This document shows positions 1 to 5,842 of a stretch of 13,716 nt of DNA, in pieces. Positions within the stretch are counted from its first letter, which is position 1. Every line of letters begins with the position of its first letter. The stretch is from Clostridia bacterium (GTDB lineage: Bacteria; Bacillota; Clostridia; Christensenellales; CAG-314): assembly GCA_017407305.1 (NCBI GenBank), contig JAFQWS010000115.1:1-13716 (forward strand), read 5' to 3'. The position numbers and the translations under genes were made by a program. The notes beneath the pieces are model-generated. The model searched no databases, was not told the origin of the DNA, and saw only the letters and a program-made list of their open reading frames with translations.

Positions 1-53
1 CCGAGTAAAATAATTTGAAAGGAAGATAATTTGAATTTTGTTTTAACTTCCAT
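1..53 (-). CDS. 5' end of a TrkH/KtrB-like potassium transporter gene (partial)
   Basis: On the minus strand an ATG at 53-51 opens a frame that runs off the window edge and reads MEVKTKFKLSSFQIILL. An AGAGGTG ribosome binding site lies at 65-59, six nt upstream of the ATG. A short basic stretch, then an S-S/P-x-Q-I motif leading into a hydrophobic run, is how membrane subunits of Trk/Ktr potassium uptake systems commonly begin. That resemblance rests on 17 residues only, so the family call is an inference. The start itself is well supported by the ribosome binding site and by the divergent arrangement with the operon at 389. Confidence 0.5.
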   Translation of the reverse strand, partial: MEVKTKFKLSSFQIILL

Positions 54-186
54 AAACACACCTCTAGAATATCTTTCTTTGCCAATCATTGTACTATATT
101 TCCTATAAAGAATACGTTATGATTTTTCTCGTCGGCATTAAGATTGTATAAAGAAAACTATCGCCATTTAATAACGAGAGTTAAAC

Positions 187-221
187 AAAAAAATCAGACC
201 CCGCAATGGAATCCGATTTTT
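187..221 (-). terminator. putative minus-strand intrinsic terminator or attenuator
   Basis: Read on the minus strand, positions 221-208 pair with 202-189 in a 14-bp stem that includes G-U wobbles, with a 5-nt loop (207-203). It runs directly into seven U residues (193-187). On the plus strand the wobbles become A-C mismatches, so the structure favours minus-strand RNA. It lies about 130 nt upstream of the minus-strand start codon at 53. It could be a leader attenuator for that gene or the end of an unrecognised short minus-strand transcript. Confidence 0.45.
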
Positions 222-323
222 CTCCGCTTGAAAGTGCAATTTCCTATAAATTTTTAACGTTTCAAAAATCCCTAAGAGAATAGCAATTTTGGGCGTTTCA
301 TTTGCTTTTTTGTATCTAAACAG

Positions 324-352
324 TTGGCTTTTTTTTGTTGTTGTGGTATAAT
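324..352 (+). promoter_or_regulatory. SigA-type promoter for the Fe-S scaffold/GGGtGRT operon
   Basis: A TTGGCT -35 box (324-329) is followed by a 17-nt spacer and a perfect TATAAT -10 box (347-352). The -10 box ends 36 nt before the ATG at 389, and a GGAGG ribosome binding site follows at 373-377. Confidence 0.7.
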
Positions 353-388
353 TTTCACGGATAAAAACAAACGGAGGTATAATGCGTT

Positions 389-1081
389 ATGCAATATTCA
401 CACGAAGTTAACAAAATGACTTGTGTTGCAAAAGGTTGCAATCACGGTCCTGCACCCATTCCCGAAGAAGGAAAATGGATTAAATCTACCGAAATCAAAG
501 ACATCAACGGTCTTACACACGGTTGCGGTTGCTGTGCTCCTCAACAAGGCACGTGCAAATTGACACTCAACGTCAAAAACGGTGTCATTGAAGAAGCATT
601 GGTAGAAACAATCGGTTGCTCTGGTATGACACACTCTGCAGCAATGGCATCCGAAATCCTTCCCGGCAAAACCATTTTGGAAGCCCTCAACACAGACTTG
701 GTTTGTGACGCAATCAACGTTGCAATGAGAGAATTGTTCTTGCAAATCGTTTATGGTCGCACACAATCTGCATTTTCCGATGCAGGTTTGCCCATTGGCG
801 CAGGTTTGGAAGACTTGGGCAAAGGTCTTGCATCCATGGTTGGCACATGCTACTCCACAAAAATCAAAGGCCCTCGTTACCTCAACCTTACCGAAGGTTA
901 CATCACGAAGTTGGCACTTGATGAAAACAACGAAATCATTGGTTACGAATACGTAAACTTGGCATTGCTTATGAAGGCAGTTGAAGACGGCGTTTCCGGC
1001 ACAGAAGCATTGGAAAAAGCACGCAAGCACTATGGCAGATTCAACGATGCTGCCAAGTACATCAACCCTCGCAAAGAATAA
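389..1081 (+). CDS. NifU/IscU-like iron-sulfur cluster scaffold protein
   Basis: This 230-residue cytosolic protein belongs to the group annotated as iron-sulfur cluster assembly scaffold proteins that sit next to GGGtGRT genes. Scaffold proteins of this fold assemble a transient Fe-S cluster and hand it to target proteins; a specific client for this group is not known to me. Visible candidate ligands are C46, C48, C49 and C56 in GCGCCAPQQGTC, C77 in IGCSGMTH (matching the second conserved IscU Cys) and C154 in VGTCYST. C12 and C17 near the N-terminus are extra. The start at 389 gives the MxYSHEV opening I recall for relatives, although its GGAGG site (373-377) is 11 nt away. An earlier ATG at 382 is better spaced but stops after nine codons. 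The gene ends with tandem stops TAA TAG and is followed 18 nt later by the GGGtGRT gene, so the two are clearly one operon. Confidence 0.85.
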   Translation: MQYSHEVNKMTCVAKGCNHGPAPIPEEGKWIKSTEIKDINGLTHGCGCCAPQQGTCKLTLNVKNGVIEEALVETIGCSGMTHSAAMASEILPGKTILEALNTDLVCDAINVAMRELFLQIVYGRTQSAFSDAGLPIGAGLEDLGKGLASMVGTCYSTKIKGPRYLNLTEGYITKLALDENNEIIGYEYVNLALLMKAVEDGVSGTEALEKARKHYGRFNDAAKYINPRKE

Positions 1082-1099
1082 TAGTGGGAGGAAATTACA

Positions 1100-2104
1100 A
1101 TGGCAGTTACATTTGAAAGTTTTGACAGAAGAATTAACCAAATCAACGAAGTATTGGCAAAATACGGCATCAAAGATTTGGAAGAATGCAAAGAAATTTG
1201 CACAGCACACGGCGTTGACGTAGATAGCATCGTTCGTGGCATTCAACCCATTTGCTTTGAAAACGCAGTTTGGGCATACACAGTAGGCTCAGCTCTTGCA
1301 ATCAAAGCAAAAGCACCCAGCGCACCCGAAGCAGCCGAACACATCGGTATTGGTTTGCAATCTTTCTGCATTCCCGGTTCTGTTGCAGACCAAAGAAAAG
1401 TTGGTTTGGGACACGGCAACTTGGCAAGTAAATTGCTCAGAGAAGAAACAGATTGCTTTGCTTTCTTGGCAGGTCACGAAAGTTTCGCAGCAGCAGAAGG
1501 CGCAATCGGCATTGCAAGCACAGCAAACAAAGTTCGCAAAAAACCCTTGCGCGTTATTTTGAACGGTTTGGGCAAAGATGCAGCATACATCATTGCAAGA
1601 ATCAACGGTTTCACATACGTTCAAACAGAATACGACTACTACACAGACGAATTGAAAGTTGTCAGAGAAGTACCCTTCTCCACAGGCGACAGAGCAAAAG
1701 TTCGTTGCTATGGTTCCGACGACGTAAGCGAAGGCGTTGCAATCATGCGCAGTGAAAGCGTCGACGTTTCCATCACAGGCAACAGCACCAACCCCACACG
1801 TTTCCAACACCCCGTTGCAGGAACGTACAAAAAATGGTGCCAAGAACACGGCAGAACGTACTTCTCCGTTGCAAGTGGTGGTGGCACAGGCCGTACACTT
1901 CACCCCGACAACGTTGCAGCAGGTCCCGCATCCTATGGTTTGACAGACACAATGGGTCGTATGCATGGTGATGCACAATTTGCAGGTTCTTCCTCCGTTC
2001 CCGCACACGTAGAAATGATGGGCTTGATCGGTATGGGCAACAACCCCATGGTAGGCGCCAGCGTAGCATGTGCAGTTGCAGTTGACCTTGCACTCAAAAA
2101 ATAA
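1100..2104 (+). CDS. GGGtGRT family protein, function unknown
   Basis: This 334-residue protein carries the family signature GGGTGRT at residues 260-266, followed by LHPDN and a Gly/Met-rich C-terminal segment. The family (GGGtGRT protein in Pfam) has no established biochemical role that I know of. There is no signal peptide or membrane segment, so it is expected to be cytosolic. The protein is Cys-rich for its length (C35, C40, C57 and others), which fits an Fe-S or redox connection but does not prove one. A strong GGGAGG ribosome binding site at 1086-1091 lies 8 nt before the ATG. It is the second gene of the operon with the scaffold protein, suggesting the scaffold loads or partners this protein; that is inference from context. 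Codon use is extreme: all 12 Pro codons are CCC and 13 of 18 Leu codons are TTG, typical of a highly expressed gene here. Confidence 0.9.
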   Translation: MAVTFESFDRRINQINEVLAKYGIKDLEECKEICTAHGVDVDSIVRGIQPICFENAVWAYTVGSALAIKAKAPSAPEAAEHIGIGLQSFCIPGSVADQRKVGLGHGNLASKLLREETDCFAFLAGHESFAAAEGAIGIASTANKVRKKPLRVILNGLGKDAAYIIARINGFTYVQTEYDYYTDELKVVREVPFSTGDRAKVRCYGSDDVSEGVAIMRSESVDVSITGNSTNPTRFQHPVAGTYKKWCQEHGRTYFSVASGGGTGRTLHPDNVAAGPASYGLTDTMGRMHGDAQFAGSSSVPAHVEMMGLIGMGNNPMVGASVACAVAVDLALKK

Positions 2105-2127
2105 TTAAATTTATTGTTAAGCACTTC

Positions 2128-2171
2128 AAACACTATGTTTCACGGCTTCGTGAAACATAGTGTTTTTTTTT
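2128..2171 (+). terminator. strong intrinsic terminator of the GGGtGRT operon
   Basis: A perfect 14-bp stem (2131-2144 with 2149-2162) and a GCTT tetraloop are followed by eight T residues (2163-2170). Flanking AAA upstream can extend the stem by pairing with the first T residues. Confidence 0.93.
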
Positions 2172-2201
2172 AAACAATTTTTCCAAAGTTACATTTATCA
2201 T

Positions 2202-2231
2202 TTGACTAATTGTCGCAAGAAAGGTTAATAT
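2202..2231 (+). promoter_or_regulatory. candidate promoter for the PHP/VanW pair
   Basis: TTGACT (2202-2207) and TAATAT (2226-2231) are separated by 18 nt. The -35 matches consensus at 5 of 6 positions and the -10 at 4 of 6. The -10 ends only 6 nt before the ATG at 2238, which would make the transcript nearly leaderless. A TATAAA at 2229-2234 is a better -10 match, but its 21-nt spacing is too long. Confidence 0.4.
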
Positions 2232-2237
2232 AAAAAT

Positions 2238-3056
2238 ATGAAATGTGATTTGCACTTGCACACAACTTGTTCCGACGGAATTTTGACGCCCGAGCAGTTG
2301 GTGGACAAACTTATTGAACTTGGTATGCACTGCATTGCCATTTCCGACCACGACACCGTCGCGGGGGTTCAACGTGCCATTGACCACGCCAAGGGAAGAC
2401 TACAAATTTTGCCTTGTGTGGAATTGTCTGCCACCGAAGGGGAAAAAGACGTACATATTTTGGCATACAACGTGGATTACACCAATCAAGAATTTTTGAA
2501 AAAAATGCAAAAAGTGGCACAATATCGCCATTTGAGAAACGTAGCTTTGGAAAAACGTCTCAACGAGTATGGAATTGAAATCAGTCTTGATGAAATAACT
2601 GCTCAAAAGGTGGGAAACACCGTTGGCAGAAACGATTTTGCAAAAAAAATGGTGCAAATGGGATTGGTGGAAAACGAAAGTGAGGCATTTGAAAAGTATT
2701 TGGGAACAAACGCACCTTGTTTTGTACGCACCGAAAGATTGTCGGTGGAAGAAGCCATCAAATTGACAAGAGATTTTGGTGGAATACCCGTTTTGGCGCA
2801 TCCAAAACTTTTGCGTATGACAAAACCGGATTTTGAAAAATACCTTCTCAAACTGCACAAAGCCCGTTTGGGTGGTATTGAAGCCGAGTATTTTTCACAT
2901 ACTTATTTTGATCGTAAGTACTACACAAAACTTGCCAAAAAATACAGTATGGTGGTTACCGGTGGAAGTGATTTTCACGATGGAACTCACGGCGTTGGTT
3001 TGGGAAAGAGTTTTTCCCCCATGCCCTACACCAAGAAGGTTTTGAAAATAAAATGA
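2238..3056 (+). CDS. PHP-domain metal-dependent phosphoesterase (YciV/RNase AM-like)
   Basis: The 272-residue protein is a PHP-domain phosphoesterase. Relatives of this size with an inserted helical segment (YciV/TrpH, RNase AM) hydrolyse 3',5'-nucleoside bisphosphates and act as 5'-to-3' exonucleases on RNA; the exact substrate here is inferred. The trinuclear metal-site residues are visible: H6, H8 and D13 in DLHLHTTCSDG, H38 in SDHD, E62 in PCVELSA, H73 in VHILAY, H188 in VLAHP, and D245 and H247 in GGSDFHDG. The insert lies at about residues 80-150. No signal peptide is present, so it is cytosolic. The ribosome binding site is poor: AAGAAAGG ends 13 nt before the ATG. Its last codons overlap the VanW-family gene by 4 nt (ATGA), implying coupled translation, although no functional link between the two families is known to me. 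Confidence 0.88.
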   Translation: MKCDLHLHTTCSDGILTPEQLVDKLIELGMHCIAISDHDTVAGVQRAIDHAKGRLQILPCVELSATEGEKDVHILAYNVDYTNQEFLKKMQKVAQYRHLRNVALEKRLNEYGIEISLDEITAQKVGNTVGRNDFAKKMVQMGLVENESEAFEKYLGTNAPCFVRTERLSVEEAIKLTRDFGGIPVLAHPKLLRMTKPDFEKYLLKLHKARLGGIEAEYFSHTYFDRKYYTKLAKKYSMVVTGGSDFHDGTHGVGLGKSFSPMPYTKKVLKIK

Positions 3057-4234
3057 AATTAAAAATTTTGACGCTTACGATACTAGTAAGCGTTTTATTT
3101 TGCAATATTTTTGCCTTTGGTTTGTGTCCTTGGGACACAACTTTTACTTTGCATTGTCAAGGGAAAAGTGCAACCTATTCGTTGTCAAAAGAAGCGCAAA
3201 ATTTGTCCAATGAAGAAAAGGAAATGCGAAAAATTTACCACGCCGACAAGTGGCAGGTTGCGCAAGAATTTTTGCAAATTGGTCTGCCACCACGCGCAGT
3301 GCTAAATTACATTTTTTATGGAATTTCACCCATTTTGGATGATTTTGAGCAAAAAATCACAAAAAACAAGGTGGACGCCACTTTTAAATTTTGTCCTGAC
3401 GAAAAGGAGAAATTTCTCTATTTCAACGGAGTTGACGGCGTGGAAATCGATTGGTACGCTCTATTAAAACAAGTTTGTCAAAAGAACAAAAAAATTCAAA
3501 TTCCACTCAAAATTGACCGTGCAAAAAGCATAAAACAACTAAAAGACCAAACGGCGTTAAAGGGGCAATTTACCACCTACTTTAACCAAGAAAAAGTCAG
3601 CCGAAGTCACAACGTTGCCCTTGCGTTGCAGTATATAAACGGCACGATTTTGCACCAAGGAGAAACCTTTTCCTTCAACCAAAAGGTGGGCCAACGTACC
3701 CAAGAGCGAGGTTTCAAAAGTGCAAAAATTATCGTTGGTGGAAGGTACGTTGACGGTTTGGGTGGTGGCGTGTGTCAAGCATCTACAACCTTGTACAATG
3801 CAGTGCTTTTGGCAAATTTAAAGGTGGAAGAAGTTCATGCCCACACGCTTGTGCCCAGTTACGTTTTGGCAGGGCGCGATGCAATGGTGTCTTTTGGCGC
3901 ATTTGATTTGAAATTTGTCAACGACACCAACGGAGATTTGTATTTTGTTGCCTTTGGACAAAACGGCAAGGCAACGGTGCAAATATACGGAATAAAAAAC
4001 GATTTCGAGGTGGAAATACAAACGGAACAAGAACGAACGCCTTTCGAGAAAAAATACGCCTTGTGGACAAAGGACAAAAAGTTTTCCGATTTGTACGTTG
4101 CAGGAAGCGACGGAGTAAAATCAAAAACGTTTTTGGTTGTCAAGCGAGGACAAAATGAAGAAAAAAGACAAATAAGAGCCGACACCTATCAAAAAGTAGA
4201 TTGCATTTATCCAATAGACGTTGTTTTGCCCTAA
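3053..4234 (+). CDS. exported VanW-family protein
   Basis: This 393-residue protein starts with Lys residues and a hydrophobic segment (about 5-22), a signal peptide or membrane anchor, so it should act outside the membrane. Residues around 105-145 resemble the small putative peptidoglycan-binding domain often found before VanW. The VanW domain follows (about 175-330), with the hallmark FSFNQKVGQRTQERGF and GGGVCQASTTLYNA segments. VanW was named for its place in one vancomycin-resistance cluster, but most members are unrelated to resistance and their activity is uncertain. No van ligase, dehydrogenase or sensor kinase is present here. The start overlaps the PHP stop codon. Unlike its neighbours, this gene uses TTA and CTA Leu codons (for example a CTA-TTA pair near 3470), suggesting lower expression or a different history. 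A hairpin with a T-rich tail lies inside the signal-peptide codons (3071-3100). Confidence 0.85.
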   Translation: MKLKILTLTILVSVLFCNIFAFGLCPWDTTFTLHCQGKSATYSLSKEAQNLSNEEKEMRKIYHADKWQVAQEFLQIGLPPRAVLNYIFYGISPILDDFEQKITKNKVDATFKFCPDEKEKFLYFNGVDGVEIDWYALLKQVCQKNKKIQIPLKIDRAKSIKQLKDQTALKGQFTTYFNQEKVSRSHNVALALQYINGTILHQGETFSFNQKVGQRTQERGFKSAKIIVGGRYVDGLGGGVCQASTTLYNAVLLANLKVEEVHAHTLVPSYVLAGRDAMVSFGAFDLKFVNDTNGDLYFVAFGQNGKATVQIYGIKNDFEVEIQTEQERTPFEKKYALWTKDKKFSDLYVAGSDGVKSKTFLVVKRGQNEEKRQIRADTYQKVDCIYPIDVVLP

Positions 4235-4264
4235 AAGGGGGCAAAAACAACGCCTATTTTTTTA
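4213..4264 (+). terminator. intrinsic terminator overlapping the end of the VanW gene
   Basis: Positions 4213-4231 pair with 4239-4258 with one bulged A and one mismatch, and the stem leads into a T-run (4257-4263). The stop codon TAA (4232-4234) lies in the loop, so the upstream arm is still coding sequence. Confidence 0.85.
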
Positions 4265-4284
4265 TATTTTAATTATATTTATTC

Positions 4285-4313
4285 TTGCATTTGTAAACTT
4301 TATGTTGTATAAT
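4285..4313 (+). promoter_or_regulatory. SigA-type promoter for dnaB-glnS
   Basis: TTGCAT (4285-4290), a 17-nt spacer and a perfect TATAAT (4308-4313) lie just behind the preceding terminator. The -10 ends 47 nt before the dnaB ATG, leaving a leader of about 40 nt. Confidence 0.8.
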
Positions 4314-4360
4314 TTGTTATAAGTATTATTATCGGCATTTTGTCGATCACAAGGAGCATT

Positions 4361-5839
4361 ATGGCAAGCAAAAAATCAACCGTTTACGAACCGGCACAAA
4401 AAGTATTTTCAATGCCTCACTCGGACGAAGCCGAGAAGCATTTGTTTTGTTGTATTCTCAAAAACAAATCGGAAGCATTGGAAATTGTTTCCGAGTTGAG
4501 TGTAGAAGATTTTTATTCTTCCCAAAACAAAAACGTATTTTTGGCAATCAAACAGTTGGTTTTGGACAACCAACAATTAGGTTTTGCCACGTTGATTGAC
4601 GAAATGAATCGTCAAGGCACAACCAAGGTAAGTGGTGGCGTAGATTACGTCAGCGAAATCTATTCTTTGTTGCCTTCCGGTGCAAAGTACAAAGATTATC
4701 TCAAAATTGTCAAACGTTGCTCTTTGATGCGTTCTTTGATTGAATCTTGCAATCGCATCATCGAAAAGGCATGTCAAGTGGACAGCGACGAAGATGCTTT
4801 GGCATTTGCCGAAGGCGAAATTTACAACCTTACGCAAACAAGACAGGTGGGCAAACTTGTACCCATGCAAGACGTTTTGGGCAAAGTTATGACGGAAATT
4901 CAAAATCGTTTCCACAACCCCCTTGGAACGCAAGGCGTTTTGACAGGTTTCAAACGTTTGGACAGCATTACAAACGGATTTAAAGGTGGCGAACTTATCG
5001 TTTTGGCAGCTCGTCCCAGCGTAGGCAAGTCGGCAATGGCACTCAACTTTGTGTTGAACGCAGCCAAAGAACAGCAAAAATCGGTGGCATTTTTCTCTTT
5101 GGAAATGACCAACCAACAATTGTTGGAAAGACTTTTGTCTGCAATGTCGTCAGTACCGCTCAGCAGTATTCAAACCGGACGTTACTCCGACACAAACGAA
5201 TTGTCAAAATTAAATTCCGCCTATCAAGTTTTGTTTGAAAAAATGAAGTTGTTTGGCAACGACACGGCAAACGTAAGACCAAGCGAAATTCGCAGTCAAT
5301 GTCGCCGTCTCAAAGCACAAGGCAAACTTGACATGATTGTCATTGACTACTTGGGTTTGATGCAATCCGACCAAGACGATGGTAGAAAGGAAAACCGTCA
5401 ATTGGAAGTTTCTTCCATCACACGTTCAATGAAAAACCTTGCCAAAGAATTGGACGTTCCCATTTTGTTGTTGTGCCAACTCAACCGTCAGGGCGAAAAT
5501 CGTGCAACGGCAAAAGACGGCATCGTGCAGACGTCCAAGCCCGTTTTGTCCGATTTGAGAGAATCAGGCGCAATTGAACAAGACGCCGACATGGTTATGT
5601 TTATTCACAGACCTTCGGAAGAATCAAAGCACGAAGGCAAACGGCAGTTGATTGTTGCAAAAAACAGACACGGTGCAACAGCCGAAATTCCTTTGGGTTG
5701 GATTGGCAAATACGTCAAATTTTACGACGAAGAGGACTTTTTGGCACAAGTTGGGGCAACTTCAACGCAACAAGAACAAGAAGAACCCGACTATATGCAA
5801 TGGTCGGAAGCCCCTCAAGATTCATTTAGCGAGGAATAA
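4361..5839 (+). CDS. dnaB: replicative DNA helicase DnaB
   Basis: With the ATG at 4361 this is a 492-residue DnaB, a hexameric ATP-driven helicase that unwinds DNA at the replication fork and recruits primase. The N-terminal DnaB domain (about 17-120) opens with the typical PHSDEAEKHLFCCIL, and the RecA-like ATPase domain fills the C-terminal half. Walker A is ARPSVGKS at residues 217-224; Walker B centres on D329 in MIVIDYLGLM; LLCQLNR and SDLRESGAIEQDAD follow as expected. The tail is acidic and Gln-rich. The frame extends upstream to a TTG at 4340, but the AAGGAG ribosome binding site at 4351-4356 fits the ATG at 4361 and the extension is not DnaB-like. The length is slightly above the usual 440-470, because of the N- and C-terminal tails. 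No intein is present. glnS follows 3 nt after the stop. Confidence 0.96.
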   Translation: MASKKSTVYEPAQKVFSMPHSDEAEKHLFCCILKNKSEALEIVSELSVEDFYSSQNKNVFLAIKQLVLDNQQLGFATLIDEMNRQGTTKVSGGVDYVSEIYSLLPSGAKYKDYLKIVKRCSLMRSLIESCNRIIEKACQVDSDEDALAFAEGEIYNLTQTRQVGKLVPMQDVLGKVMTEIQNRFHNPLGTQGVLTGFKRLDSITNGFKGGELIVLAARPSVGKSAMALNFVLNAAKEQQKSVAFFSLEMTNQQLLERLLSAMSSVPLSSIQTGRYSDTNELSKLNSAYQVLFEKMKLFGNDTANVRPSEIRSQCRRLKAQGKLDMIVIDYLGLMQSDQDDGRKENRQLEVSSITRSMKNLAKELDVPILLLCQLNRQGENRATAKDGIVQTSKPVLSDLRESGAIEQDADMVMFIHRPSEESKHEGKRQLIVAKNRHGATAEIPLGWIGKYVKFYDEEDFLAQVGATSTQQEQEEPDYMQWSEAPQDSFSEE

Positions 5840-5842
5840 AGT

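Larger units (their letters stand above)
54..388. other. divergent intergenic region
   Basis: This 335-bp AT-rich stretch separates the minus-strand gene at 53 from the plus-strand operon at 389. No convincing coding frame was found. It holds a minus-strand hairpin with a U-run (187-221), a 12-bp direct repeat (98-109 and 239-250), a promoter for the plus-strand operon (324-352) and its ribosome binding site (373-377). No clear SigA promoter for the minus-strand gene stands out; the best candidate is a weak TTAAAT-17-TACAAT around 144-172. Confidence 0.6.

Noticed and set aside
258..300. Direct repeat CGTTTCA at 258-264 and 294-300
   Set aside because: Seven bases is too short to distinguish from chance in this region.
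398..1246. 282-codon minus-strand open frame opposite the Fe-S scaffold gene
   Set aside because: Same codon-aligned antisense artefact; it also crosses the intergenic gap and the next gene's start.
3053..4234. Vancomycin resistance determinant suggested by the VanW name
   Set aside because: No vanA/B ligase, vanH, vanX or regulatory genes are nearby; VanW-family proteins are widespread without resistance.
4340..4360. Upstream TTG start extending DnaB by seven residues
   Set aside because: The AAGGAG site at 4351-4356 would lie inside the extension and serves the ATG at 4361; the extra residues are not DnaB-like.
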